Source of the DNA: an uncultured Acidovorax sp.
GTDB taxonomy: Bacteria > Pseudomonadota > Gammaproteobacteria > Burkholderiales > Burkholderiaceae_C
Reading direction: 5' to 3'
Length of the DNA stretch: 64,000 nucleotides
Assembly: GCA_913774625.1 (NCBI GenBank)
Contig: CAJYHL010000042.1
Coordinates: forward strand, 1 to 64,000
Part shown: positions 1 through 8,715 of the stretch, in pieces
How the letters are laid out: every line of letters begins with the position of its first letter
Numbering within the stretch: the first letter of the stretch is position 1
Program-made: the position numbers and the translations under genes
Notes under the pieces: generated by a model
What the model saw: the letters and a program-made list of their open reading frames with translations, nothing else
Told to the model about the DNA's origin: nothing
Databases searched by the model: none

Positions 1-363
1 CACATGGCGCTGCAGCGCGATCAGCGCGGCGCCCGAAGCCCCACCCGTCATCAGCGCCGCCAGGCACAGCACCGGGAACACGGGGAAGGCGAACGCCAGC
101 CCCGCGCCGGTGGCGGCCACGGCCACCGCCCGCCCCACGGGCCGCTTGAGCCCGTGCCGGTCGGCATAGCGGCCGGCAGGCAGCGCCAGGAAGACCTGGG
201 TGAGCGCGAAGAGCGCCAGCAGCAGGCCCACCGCCAGTGCGCTGTAGCCTTCGCGCAGGGCCAGCAGCGGCGCGGCCAGGCGCATGCCGGCCATGCTGGC
301 ATGGATGCAGATCTGCCCCAGGATCAGCCGCGCCAGCGCCCAGTTCAATTCACTCGCCCTCAT
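1..363 (-). CDS. MFS transporter, N-terminal part (cut by window edge)
   Basis: Encodes the first 121 residues of a major facilitator superfamily inner-membrane transporter; the remainder lies beyond the left edge. Four hydrophobic helices are visible. Between helices 2 and 3 is the family loop motif, here AGRYADRHGLKRPVG, which fits the known G-x-x-x-D-R-x-G-x-[KR] pattern. The ATG lies inside the final codons of rmuC (14-base overlap), so the two are probably translationally coupled. Substrate cannot be deduced from this fragment. Confidence 0.85.
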   Translation of the reverse strand, partial: MRASELNWALARLILGQICIHASMAGMRLAAPLLALREGYSALAVGLLLALFALTQVFLALPAGRYADRHGLKRPVGRAVAVAATGAGLAFAFPVFPVLCLAALMTGGASGAALIALQRHV

Positions 364-2086
364 CCTCCAGCGACAGGCCCGTCAGCGCGGCCGCGCCCGG
401 CAGCGCCGTGCCTGCGGCAGTCGATGCCGTCGGCGCGGGCAGCTCCTGCACGTCGCGCAGCTTGCGCTGGATGGCGCGGGTGCGCACGCCCACGTCGTCG
501 AACTTCTTGGCCGCCGCGTCGATGGACTTCCTGGCCGAATCGACGATCTCGCCGAACTTGGCGAACTCGGTCTTGACCGAACCCAGCACGCCCCAGACCT
601 CGGACGAGCGTTTCTCGATCGCCAGCGTCTTGAAACCCATCTGCAGGCTGCTGAGCATGGCCGCCAGGTTGGCCGGGCCGGTGATCATCACGCGGCAGTC
701 GTTCTGCACCGCCTCCACCAGGCCGGGGCGGCGGATCACCTCGGCGAAGAGGCCCTCGGTGGGCAGGTACAGCACGGCGAAGTCGGTGGTGTGCGGCGGC
801 GCTACGTACTTGCTGAAAATCTTCCTAGCTTCCAGTTTGATCGAGGTCTCGAAGGCATTGCCGGCCGAGAGGATGGCGGCCTTGTCCGCCGCGTCCTGCG
901 CGTCCAGCAGGCGCTGGTACTGCTCGACCGGGTACTTGGAGTCGATGGGCAGCCAGACGGGCTTCTCGTCCTGCCGGCCTGGCAGGCGGATGGCGAATTC
1001 CACCAGCTCGTCGCTGCCCGGCACGGCCTTGACGTTGCGCGCGAACTGGTCGGGCGTGAGCACGTTCTCGATGATGGCGCCCAGCTGCATTTCGCCCCAG
1101 GTGCCGCGCGTCTTCACGTTGGTCATCACGCGCTTCAAATCGCCCACGCTGCCGGCCAGGGTCTGCATCTCGCCCAGGCCCTTGTGGACCTGTTCCAGCC
1201 GGTCGCTGACCAGCTTGAAGGATTCGCCCAGGCGCTGCTCCAGCGTGGCGTGCAGCTTCTCATCGACGGTGCGGCGCATCTCTTCGAGCTTGGCCGTGTT
1301 GTCGGCCTGGATGGCGGCCAGCCGTTCGTTGAGCGCGCCGCGCAGCGCCTCGGCGTTGTGCGCGCTGCCCTGGGCCATGGCCCCCAGCTGCTGCGAGACG
1401 GCGTCCTGCAGCACGGCGAACTGGTTGCGCACCTGCTGGCCGTTGGCCTCCAGCTGGTCCTTGAGCGCGGCGGATACCGTGCCCAGCTGCGTGTGGATGT
1501 CGCCCTTGAGCGAATCCAGCGTGCCGCGCGTGGCGGCCGTCAGCGCCTCGAAGCGTTCCTGGATGCGCTGCTCGAACAGTTGCGTGCTCTCCGCCATCGC
1601 CTCGCGCGAGCGCACGCTGTCGGAGGCCAGCTGCTGCGCGGTCCGCGTGAGTTCGGTGCGGAAGGCGGCCAGCGTCTCCGACAGCTCCCTGCGCGCCACA
1701 GCGGCATCGGCCTGCCCCCGCTCCAGCCGCTGCTCCAGCTTGGCCTCGAAGGCGCCGAAGGCGGCCAGCAATTCGGCCCGGCCGGTGCGCGATTCGGCCA
1801 CGGCCTGGGCCAGCCGCTCATCGACAGCGCCGCGCAGGCTCTCCAGAGTGCCCTGGGTGGCCTGCGTGAAGCCCCGCAGCTGCTGGCCCATGGCGTCCAG
1901 CGCGCCGTCGTTCTTGGCCACCGACAGCTGCGTGGCCTGCACGCCGCGCTCCAGCGCCTGCAGGCGGTCCAGCCATTCGGGTGGCAGCTCCACGCGCGGG
2001 CGGCGCGCCAGCAGCAGCACCAGCAATGCCGCGATCAGCACCAGCAGCGCCAGGGCAATCCAGATTTCCATCGTCGTCGAATCCAT
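350..2086 (-). CDS. rmuC: DNA recombination protein RmuC
   Basis: RmuC-family protein of about 578 residues. The family limits certain DNA rearrangements such as inversions at short inverted repeats; its biochemical activity is unclear. An N-terminal membrane helix (about residues 6-25) is followed by a long coiled-coil rich in Gln, Glu and Ala (about 40-290) and the conserved nuclease-like RmuC domain (about 300-530, containing GTWGEMQLGAIIENVL and LPIDSKYPVEQYQ). Two ATGs are possible, at 2086 and 2071, and a TTG further upstream at 2110. 2086 was chosen as the first ATG, although the GGGAGG in front of it is unusually close. The downstream MFS gene overlaps its end. Confidence 0.9.
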   Translation of the reverse strand: MDSTTMEIWIALALLVLIAALLVLLLARRPRVELPPEWLDRLQALERGVQATQLSVAKNDGALDAMGQQLRGFTQATQGTLESLRGAVDERLAQAVAESRTGRAELLAAFGAFEAKLEQRLERGQADAAVARRELSETLAAFRTELTRTAQQLASDSVRSREAMAESTQLFEQRIQERFEALTAATRGTLDSLKGDIHTQLGTVSAALKDQLEANGQQVRNQFAVLQDAVSQQLGAMAQGSAHNAEALRGALNERLAAIQADNTAKLEEMRRTVDEKLHATLEQRLGESFKLVSDRLEQVHKGLGEMQTLAGSVGDLKRVMTNVKTRGTWGEMQLGAIIENVLTPDQFARNVKAVPGSDELVEFAIRLPGRQDEKPVWLPIDSKYPVEQYQRLLDAQDAADKAAILSAGNAFETSIKLEARKIFSKYVAPPHTTDFAVLYLPTEGLFAEVIRRPGLVEAVQNDCRVMITGPANLAAMLSSLQMGFKTLAIEKRSSEVWGVLGSVKTEFAKFGEIVDSARKSIDAAAKKFDDVGVRTRAIQRKLRDVQELPAPTASTAAGTALPGAAALTGLSLEDEGE

Positions 2087-2181
2087 GGCCTCCCGGCCGA
2101 ACACTACCAAATCAATAGCATAGTGCGCTTGTCCACCAAGCGCTGCAGAAGGTCTTGAGCTGTATCGTCCCGCACATCCAA

Positions 2182-3168
2182 TCAGGCGCGCTGCGCCGCC
2201 GGCTGGTTGATGGGCGTGAGCGGCCCGCGCCCGTCGAAGAAAGCGATCAGGTTGTCCGCCGCCAGGCTGGCCATGGCCAGGCGCGTGGGCACGGTGGCGC
2301 TGGCGATGTGCGGGGTCAGCACCACGTTGGGCACTTCCAGCAGCGCGGGATGCACCTCGGGCTCGCCCTCGAACACGTCCAGCCCGGCGGCGGCGATGCG
2401 CCGCTCCTTCAGGGCCTGCGCCAGCGCCGCGTCATCGACGATGCCGCCGCGCGCGATATTGATGAGGTTGGCCGTCGGCTTCATCTGCGCCAGCTCGGCC
2501 GCGCCGATGGAGTGGTGGGACTCGGGCGTGTAGGGCAGCACCAGCACCAGGTGGTCGGCCGTGCGCAGCAGCTCTTCCTTGCTCACGTAGCGGGCCTTGC
2601 ACTCGGCTTCCAGCTCGGGCGTCAGGCGCGAGCGGTTGTGATAGACCACGTTCATGCCGAAGCCGTGGGCGCCCCGGCGGGCGATGCCCTGGCCGATGCG
2701 GCCCATGCCCAGGATGCCCAGCGTGCTGCCGTGGACGTCGCTGCCCGCGAACAGGTCGTAGCTCCAGCGCGTCCACTTTCCGGCCCGCAGATAGTGTTCG
2801 CTCTCGGCCATGCGGCGGGCCGTGGCCATCAGCAGGGCGAAGCCGAAATCGGCCGTGGTCTCGGTCAGCACGTCGGGCGTATTCGTGCCCTGCACGCCGG
2901 CGGCGGTCATGGCTTCCACGTCGAAATTGTTGTAGCCCACGGCCATGTTGGCGACGATCTTCAGCCGCGGCGCCGCGGCCAGCAGGGCCGCGTCCACACG
3001 CTGGCTGCCGGTGGTCAGCACGCCGTCCTTGTCCGCCAGCCGCGCGGCCAGTTCGGCCGGGGACCAGATCACGTCATCGGGGTTGGCTTCGACCTCGAAG
3101 TGCTGGGACAAGCGCTCCACCACTTCGGGAAAGATGTTGCGGGCGATGAGGATGCGGGGCTTGGACAT
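2182..3168 (-). CDS. ghrB: 2-hydroxyacid dehydrogenase (glyoxylate/hydroxypyruvate reductase type)
   Basis: D-isomer-specific 2-hydroxyacid dehydrogenase of 328 residues, expected to reduce glyoxylate or hydroxypyruvate with NAD(P)H in the cytosol. The Rossmann motif GMGRIGQG lies near residue 155. The catalytic Arg (NIARGGIVDD), Glu (LDVFEGEP) and His (TPHIASAT) follow in the family order. The ATG at 3168 begins MSKPRILIAR, the usual start of this family; an upstream in-frame extension has no family resemblance. The ghrB label reflects subfamily similarity; exact substrate preference is not proven. pncB lies just upstream on the same strand. Confidence 0.85.
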   Translation of the reverse strand: MSKPRILIARNIFPEVVERLSQHFEVEANPDDVIWSPAELAARLADKDGVLTTGSQRVDAALLAAAPRLKIVANMAVGYNNFDVEAMTAAGVQGTNTPDVLTETTADFGFALLMATARRMAESEHYLRAGKWTRWSYDLFAGSDVHGSTLGILGMGRIGQGIARRGAHGFGMNVVYHNRSRLTPELEAECKARYVSKEELLRTADHLVLVLPYTPESHHSIGAAELAQMKPTANLINIARGGIVDDAALAQALKERRIAAAGLDVFEGEPEVHPALLEVPNVVLTPHIASATVPTRLAMASLAADNLIAFFDGRGPLTPINQPAAQRA

Positions 3169-3272
3169 GGCGGGAATCGGCCTTCTCTTCTTGGGGATGA
3201 AACGAATGGAACAGGCCGGCGAAAAAGCCCCGGCGCGAGGCCAGGGGCGCGCAGGCCACGGTGCGGCGGCGC

Positions 3273-4493
3273 TCAGGCGGCCGAGGGAATCTCGAACACC
3301 TGCCGCAGGTAGGCCAGGTATTTCTCGTCGTCGCACATGCCCTTGCCGGGCGTGTCCGACAGCTTGGCCACCGGCTGGCCGTTGCAGCGCGTCATCTTGA
3401 TGACGATCTGCAGCGGCACATGGGCGGGCGCATCGCCCAGGTCGTTGGTCAGGTTGGTGCCTATGCCGAAGGCCAGCTGGCAGCGGCCCTGGAACTGGCG
3501 GTAGAGCTCGATGGTGCGCGGCACGGTCAGCGCGTCGCTGAAGATCAGCGTCTTGGTCAGCGGATCGACCCGGTTCTTGCGGTAGTGGGCCAGCAGGCGC
3601 TCGCCCCAGGCGAAGGGGTCGCCGCTGTCGTGCCGCGCACCGTCGAAGAGCTTGCAGAAGTAGAGGTCGAAGTCGCGCAGGAAGGCGGTCATGCCGTAGA
3701 CGTCGGACAGCGCGATGCCCAGGTCGCCCCGGTATTCACGCGCCCACATCTCGAAGCCGTAGATCTGGCTGTCGCGCAGGCGCGGGCCCAGGGCCTGGCA
3801 GGCCTGCAGGTATTCGTGCGCCATGGTGCCCAGCGGCGTGAGGCCCAGCTTCATGGCATAGAGCACGTTGCTGGTGCCCGCGAACTGGCCCGGCCCAGGG
3901 CGGCCGTCCGGCCTGCGCTCGGCGGTGCCCAGGCGTCCGCAGAGCACGCGCAGCACCTCTTCATGCCAGGCGCGGCTGAAGCGGCGGCGGGTGCCGTAGT
4001 CGGCGATCTTCAGCTCGACCAGGCCCTCGCCCTGCAGCTGGGCGATCTTGGTGTCCAGGCGGCGGCGGCCCTCCGGGAAGTCGGGCACCTTCTGCGTGTT
4101 GCGGAAATAGACCTCGTTGACGATGGCCAGCACCGGAATCTCGAACGGGATGGTGTGCAGCCAGGGCCCCTGGATGGAGATGTCCAGATCGCCCGAGGGC
4201 TGGGGGGTGACCGTGATGTACTTCTCGTTGAGCTTGAAGAGCGCCAGGAAGTCCACAAAGTCGCTCTTGATGAAGCGCAGCGACCGAAGATAGGCCAGCT
4301 CCGCGTCCTGGAACCGCAGGCTGCAGAGCGAACGGATCTCGTCGCGGATCTCGTTGGCATAGGGTGCCAGGGACACGCCCTGGTTGCGGCACCTGAAGCG
4401 GTATTCGACCTGCGCTCCGGGGAACTGGTGCAGCACGACCTGCATCATGGTGAACTTGTACAGGTCGGTGTCGAGCAGGCTGGTGATGATCAT
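3273..4493 (-). CDS. pncB: Nicotinate phosphoribosyltransferase
   Basis: NAPRTase of 406 residues, the family's usual size. It converts nicotinate and PRPP, with ATP hydrolysis, to nicotinate mononucleotide in the NAD salvage (Preiss-Handler) route. The N-terminus has the characteristic [10 protein letters not shown], and the core includes [11 protein letters not shown] and the phosphate-binding stretch [12 protein letters not shown] second NAD gene, nadE, lies at 36.9-38.6 kb, so both the entry and last steps of salvage are encoded in this window but far apart. Confidence 0.95.
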   Translation of the reverse strand: MIITSLLDTDLYKFTMMQVVLHQFPGAQVEYRFRCRNQGVSLAPYANEIRDEIRSLCSLRFQDAELAYLRSLRFIKSDFVDFLALFKLNEKYITVTPQPSGDLDISIQGPWLHTIPFEIPVLAIVNEVYFRNTQKVPDFPEGRRRLDTKIAQLQGEGLVELKIADYGTRRRFSRAWHEEVLRVLCGRLGTAERRPDGRPGPGQFAGTSNVLYAMKLGLTPLGTMAHEYLQACQALGPRLRDSQIYGFEMWAREYRGDLGIALSDVYGMTAFLRDFDLYFCKLFDGARHDSGDPFAWGERLLAHYRKNRVDPLTKTLIFSDALTVPRTIELYRQFQGRCQLAFGIGTNLTNDLGDAPAHVPLQIVIKMTRCNGQPVAKLSDTPGKGMCDDEKYLAYLRQVFEIPSAA

Positions 4494-4607
4494 GTGAACG
4501 CCGCGGGCAGATCCCGCGGATCAGGCTGGTGCGCCGGACGGCGCTTGTCTCGAGCGCCATTGTGGCACCAAGGCGGCAGCCTCATCGGGCGCCTGCGCGG
4601 CAGACCC

Positions 4608-5087
4608 TCACCCGCCGTCAGGCCACGACTGCAAAGGCCTCAGCGCCTCCAGCAGGGATGGCGGCAGCAGGCAGGGGCGCCGCTGCTGCCTGTCAACGTA
4701 CACATGCACGAAATGGCCGCAGGCCGCCGTCATCTCGGCGCCTTCGGCGAAAAGGCCCACCTCGTAGCGCACGCTGCTGGTGCCGATGCGCGCGACGCGG
4801 ATGCCGGCCTCCACCGTCTGCGGAAAGGCCAGCGGTCCGAAATAGTTGCACTGGGTCTCTATCACCAGGCCGATGGTCTCGCCATGGTGGATGTCGAGAG
4901 CGCCCTGCTCTATCAGATAGGCATTCACCGCCGTATCGAACCAGCTGTAATAGACGACGTTGTTGACATGGCCGTAGGCATCGTTGTCCATCCAGCGCGT
5001 GCCGATCTGCCGGAACACGGCATAGGCAGAACGCGGCTGGGGCACGGGGCGCGGCGGAGCACCGCGCTGGGCATCTTCTTGGGTCAT
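4608..5087 (-). CDS. Acyl-CoA thioesterase, hotdog fold (YbgC/FadM-like)
   Basis: A 159-residue protein with the 4-hydroxybenzoyl-CoA thioesterase signature: RWMDNDAYGHVNNVVYYSWFD carries the catalytic Asp and the conserved GHVNN loop at about residues 31-51. It should hydrolyse acyl-CoA thioesters in the cytosol; chain length or aromatic preference is not visible. The N-terminal 20 residues are Pro/Arg-rich and not part of the fold. It is transcribed away from phaP, across the region holding the phasin promoter. Confidence 0.85.
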   Translation of the reverse strand: MTQEDAQRGAPPRPVPQPRSAYAVFRQIGTRWMDNDAYGHVNNVVYYSWFDTAVNAYLIEQGALDIHHGETIGLVIETQCNYFGPLAFPQTVEAGIRVARIGTSSVRYEVGLFAEGAEMTAACGHFVHVYVDRQQRRPCLLPPSLLEALRPLQSWPDGG

Positions 5088-5193
5088 GGTGGCTGCGATT
5101 CTCGCCCGCCCCTACGGTAGAAGGCGGACAGTTCGGTGACAGCCGCACTGGCTTGGCCGCAAAAATGCACAAATGGAGTGCGCCCTCTAAAAT

Positions 5194-5208
5194 TGCTGCA
5201 CTGCAACA
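5194..5208. promoter_or_regulatory. Upstream phasin operator copy
   Basis: The 15-mer TGCTGCACTGCAACA sits just upstream of the putative -35 of phaP. An identical copy lies 58 bases downstream. PhaR-type repressors of polyhydroxyalkanoate granule genes are known to bind TGC-rich sites in phasin promoters, so this is inferred to be a PhaR operator. Confidence 0.6.
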
Positions 5209-5215
5209 AAAAGAC

Positions 5216-5243
5216 TTGCACCGCTGCGGGAACTCTCTAGAAT
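5216..5243 (+). promoter_or_regulatory. Putative sigma-70 promoter of phaP
   Basis: TTGCAC (5216-5221) and TAGAAT (5238-5243) are separated by 16 bases and match the -35 and -10 consensus at 4/6 and 5/6 positions. Initiation would fall near 5250, at the edge of the second operator copy. Confidence 0.5.
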
Positions 5244-5251
5244 TTGACCCA

Positions 5252-5266
5252 TGCTGCACTGCAACA
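5252..5266. promoter_or_regulatory. Downstream phasin operator copy
   Basis: Second exact copy of TGCTGCACTGCAACA, at the expected transcription start of phaP. A repressor bound at both copies would bracket the promoter, which fits the known release of PhaR from phaP when it moves to PHA granules. Confidence 0.6.
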
Positions 5267-5340
5267 TGATTGCTCAGGTTGCCGCACAGCAGATGAGTTC
5301 ATCCATCCCGCTTTCAAAGCACCTTATCAGGAGATACGTC

Positions 5341-5901
5341 ATGTCCCTTACCCCCGAACAACTGCTGGCATCGCACAAGGCCAATCTGGAAACCCTGTTC
5401 GGCTTGACGAACAAGGCCTTTGAAGGCGTCGAAAAGCTGGTCGAACTGAACGTGACCGCTTCGCGCGCCGCCCTGTCGGAAGCCGCCAGCCACACGCAAG
5501 CCATGCTGAGCGCCAAGGATGCGCAGGAACTGCTGGCTCTGCAAGCCAGCCTGTTCCAGCCCCTGGCCGAGAAGACCGCTGCCTACAGCCGCCACCTGTA
5601 CGACATCGCTTCGGGCACCAGCACCGAAATCGGCAAGACCTTCGAAGCCCAGGCCAACGAAGTGCAACGCAACTTCAGCAACCTGGTGGACACCGCCGCC
5701 CGCAACGCACCTGCCGGCACCGAAACCGGCGTGGCCGTGTTCAAGAGCGCCGTCTCCGCCGCCAACACCGCCTATGAATCCGTTCAAAAGGCCGTGAAGC
5801 ACGCCAGCGACGTGGCCGAAGCCAACTTCAGCGCCGTGGCCAACACCGCCACCAATGCCGCCAAGACCGCCACGGCCAACGCCGTGCCGCGCAAGCGCTG
5901 A
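5341..5901 (+). CDS. phaP: Phasin family protein (PHA granule surface protein)
   Basis: A 186-residue phasin, expected to coat polyhydroxyalkanoate storage granules and control their size. It begins [20 protein letters not shown], typical of the Phasin_2 family, and continues as Ala-rich amphipathic helix with an Ala/Thr/Lys-rich tail (ANAVPRKR). The start is fixed by AGGAGA seven bases upstream; an in-frame ATG at 5251 falls inside the operator and is rejected. Two identical TGC-rich operators flank its promoter. No PHA synthase or depolymerase gene is in the window. A strong hairpin pair and terminator follow. Confidence 0.92.
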   Translation: MSLTPEQLLASHKANLETLFGLTNKAFEGVEKLVELNVTASRAALSEAASHTQAMLSAKDAQELLALQASLFQPLAEKTAAYSRHLYDIASGTSTEIGKTFEAQANEVQRNFSNLVDTAARNAPAGTETGVAVFKSAVSAANTAYESVQKAVKHASDVAEANFSAVANTATNAAKTATANAVPRKR

Positions 5902-5993
5902 TCGATCCACCGCGCACCTGCCGCCTCATCGGCAGCGGGTGCGCGACAGTCGTCGCCGAACTACGCCCTTAGCGCGCGTCGGCCGAACGCTTG

Positions 5994-6062
5994 TCTCCTT
6001 GGACCCCGCGGAAGACTGCTTCAGGGGTCCTTTGAAAGCCCGGCAAATGCCGGGCTTTTTTT
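5994..6062 (+). ncRNA. Candidate 3'-UTR small RNA downstream of phaP
   Basis: Downstream of phaP, a pyrimidine segment TCTCCTT (5994-6000) is followed by a nested hairpin (GGACCCC at 6001-6007 paired with GGGGTCC at 6024-6030, with an inner GAAG/CTTC pair) and then by a Rho-independent terminator. TCTCCT is the reverse complement of the phaP ribosome-binding site AGGAGA. The layout resembles Hfq-dependent 3'-UTR-derived sRNAs, but no promoter or expression evidence is visible, so this is a hypothesis. Confidence 0.25.
6035..6062 (+). terminator. Rho-independent terminator after phaP
   Basis: AAAGCCCGGC and GCCGGGCTTT arms around a short AAAT loop, followed by an uninterrupted T run. Confidence 0.85.
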
Positions 6063-6168
6063 CGTCCGGACGCATGCTGCAATGCCTTGCCAGCCATCGG
6101 CCATTGCCAAGAATCATTCGCGTTCACACTATCATGCGCGGCGTTTTCATTCACGAAAGAACCTCGCC

Positions 6169-7218
6169 ATGCAGACCGTCGCGAAATCGATCCTCACCCT
6201 GTGCCTCGTGGCCGCAGCCGGCACGGCCGCCGCGCAGGAACAGGTGGTCAACCTGTATTCCGCCCGCCACTACGCGACCGACGAAGCCCTGTATTCCGGC
6301 TTCACCAAGGCCACCGGCATCAAGGTGAACCGGGTCGATGGCGACGATGCCGGCATCATGGCCCGGCTGAAGGCCGAGGGCGCCTCCTCGCCTGCCGACG
6401 TGATCCTGCTGGTGGATGCAGCCCGTCTCCACCGCGGCGAGGCCGACGGCCTGTTCCTGCCGATCAAGTCGAAAGTGCTCGAAGACGCCATCCCCGCCAA
6501 TCTGCGCGCCAAGCCCGATGCCAGCGGCGGCATCCCGTGGTTCGGCCTCTCTACGAGGGCTCGGGTCATCGTCTACAACAAGGCCAAGGTCAACAAGGAA
6601 GACGTGGACACCTACGAGGAACTGGCCGACCCCAAGAACAAGGGCAAGGTCTGCATCCGCTCAGGCTCGCACCCGTACAACCTGAGTCTTTTCGGCGCCG
6701 TGATGGAACACATGGGCGAGCAGAAGACGGAAGCCTGGCTCAAGGGCGTGGTGGCCAACCTGGCCCGCGCCCCCAAGGGCGGCGACACCGACCAGATCAA
6801 GGCCGTCGCATCCGGCGAATGCGAGATCGCCGTCACCAACAGCTATTACCTCGCCCGCATCCTGCGTTCCGACAAGCCCGAAGACGCGGCCATCGCCAGC
6901 AAGGTCGGCGTGGTGTTTCCCAACCAGCAGTCCTGGGGCACGCATCTGAACATCGCCGGCGGCGCCGTGGCGCGCCACACCAAGCACGAGGCCAACGCCG
7001 TCAAGTTCCTCGAATACCTGGCAAGCCCCCAGGCACAGAACTACTTCGCCAACGGCAACAACGAATGGCCGGCCGCCAAGGGCGTGGACGCGGCCAACCC
7101 TGCGTTGCAGGCCATGACGGAAGGCAAGCCCTTCAAGAGCGAAACCATTCCGATCAGCGCGGTGGGAGCCAACACCACCAAGGTGCAGCAGATGCTGGAC
7201 CGGGTGGGGTTCCGCTGA
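6169..7218 (+). CDS. Fe(3+) ABC transporter substrate-binding protein (FutA/AfuA type)
   Basis: Periplasmic iron-binding-type protein of 349 residues. A signal peptide ([10 protein letters not shown], cleavage near residue 23) precedes [20 protein letters not shown], the family hallmark, in which the first Tyr and His region contributes to Fe(3+) binding. Further conserved parts are NSYYLARI, with the paired Tyr ligands, and [15 protein letters not shown]. The start at 6169 is set by the signal peptide; the ribosome-binding site is weak. No permease or ATPase gene is adjacent, so it is an orphan here and must work with components encoded elsewhere. A terminator separates it from the next gene. 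Confidence 0.88.
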   Translation: MQTVAKSILTLCLVAAAGTAAAQEQVVNLYSARHYATDEALYSGFTKATGIKVNRVDGDDAGIMARLKAEGASSPADVILLVDAARLHRGEADGLFLPIKSKVLEDAIPANLRAKPDASGGIPWFGLSTRARVIVYNKAKVNKEDVDTYEELADPKNKGKVCIRSGSHPYNLSLFGAVMEHMGEQKTEAWLKGVVANLARAPKGGDTDQIKAVASGECEIAVTNSYYLARILRSDKPEDAAIASKVGVVFPNQQSWGTHLNIAGGAVARHTKHEANAVKFLEYLASPQAQNYFANGNNEWPAAKGVDAANPALQAMTEGKPFKSETIPISAVGANTTKVQQMLDRVGFR

Positions 7219-7251
7219 GCACGGCCCCCACGCTCTCCGCCCTTCCTTTCC

Positions 7252-7275
7252 AAGCCCGGTCCGCCGGGCTTTTTC
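7252..7275 (+). terminator. Rho-independent terminator after the iron-binding protein gene
   Basis: AAGCCCGG (7252-7259) and CCGGGCTT (7264-7271) form an 8-base stem with a 4-base loop, followed by a T tract. Confidence 0.8.
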
Positions 7276-7317
7276 CGCCTTGGCCCCAGCGACCGCAGCA
7301 CCGGCCTTGCGCCATAA

Positions 7318-7339
7318 TTGACGTTTACGTCAACGTCAA
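7318..7339. promoter_or_regulatory. 22-bp near-perfect dyad operator upstream of the SDR gene
   Basis: Left arm TTGACGTTTAC (7318-7328) and right arm GTCAACGTCAA (7329-7339) are reverse complements at 10 of 11 positions. The dyad ends immediately before the AGGAGA ribosome-binding site. ACGT-rich dyads of this kind resemble operators of MerR-family LiuR-type regulators of acyl-CoA and branched-chain catabolism in proteobacteria; assignment to a specific regulator is inference. Confidence 0.55.
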
Positions 7340-7352
7340 AAGGAGACAGCAC

Positions 7353-8111
<759 letters not shown>

Positions 8112-8259
8112 TCATCCGAGCCCGGCATCCCGACGCTGCCCCATGCAGACAGGTCGTTGTCGCAGTTGCCGGGCACCCCACAGCGAGTGCCGCTGCAGCA
8201 ACTGGAGCAGCGCGCACAGACAACCGTCGAGCCACTGCGACCACGACCTGCAGCCGGAA

Positions 8260-8300
8260 AATAAAAAAGGTTTGCCACTATTTTCATAATGGCAAACCTT
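8260..8300 (-). terminator. Terminator of the tRNA operon
   Basis: Read on the minus strand, AAGGTTTGCCA and TGGCAAACCTT form an 11-base perfect stem (8290-8300 with 8267-8277) followed by a T-rich run, directly downstream of tRNA-Asp. Confidence 0.9.
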
Positions 8301-8307
8301 GATCTTT

Positions 8308-8384
8308 TGGCGGAGTGGACGGGACTCGAACCCGCGACCCCCGGCGTGACAGGCCGGTATTCTAACCAACTGAACTACCACTCC
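8308..8384 (-). tRNA. tRNA-Asp (GTC)
   Basis: 77-base cloverleaf with acceptor GGAGTGG/CCACTCC, anticodon GTC in a CTGTCAC loop, T-loop GGTTCGAGTCC and an encoded CCA. Last member of a three-tRNA minus-strand operon; a strong terminator follows. Confidence 0.96.
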
Positions 8385-8437
8385 TGGCAGGCAGCTTTGC
8401 GCTTGGTGCTTGCACACCGAGCCAAGTGCTACAAACT

Positions 8438-8513
8438 TGGCGACCCTACGGGGATTCGAACCCCGGTACTCACCGTGAAAGGGTGATGTCCTAGGCCTCT
8501 AGACGATAGGGTC
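8438..8513 (-). tRNA. tRNA-Glu (TTC)
   Basis: 76-base cloverleaf beginning GACCCTATCGTCTAG, with anticodon TTC in the loop CTTTCAC, T-loop GGTTCGAATCC and encoded CCA. It is the substrate of the glutamyl-tRNA synthetase encoded just upstream (gltX). Confidence 0.96.
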
Positions 8514-8550
8514 AAAACCTGGGAACTAAGCGTTCTCTAACAAAATTCAG

Positions 8551-8626
<76 letters not shown>

Positions 8627-8685
8627 ACTTTTCGATTCGGACTTGCAATTCAGCGAATTGCTTGTCGTCATCTCCTGAGCCTTGA

Positions 8686-8715
8686 ATTATAGACAGGTTT
8701 TTAAGCGTTTCGCAA
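8686..8715 (-). promoter_or_regulatory. Promoter of the tRNA operon, overlapping the gltX 3' end
   Basis: On the minus strand TTGCGA (8710-8715) and a consensus TATAAT (8686-8691) are 18 bases apart. The -35 lies in the last codons of gltX, so the tRNAs can be transcribed independently of the synthetase gene. Transcription would start about 50 bases before tRNA-Ala. Confidence 0.6.

Noticed and set aside
237-2158. Two long plus-strand reading frames over rmuC
   Set aside because: Compositional shadows of the minus-strand rmuC gene; their translations are Arg/Ser/Ala-rich and without family motifs.
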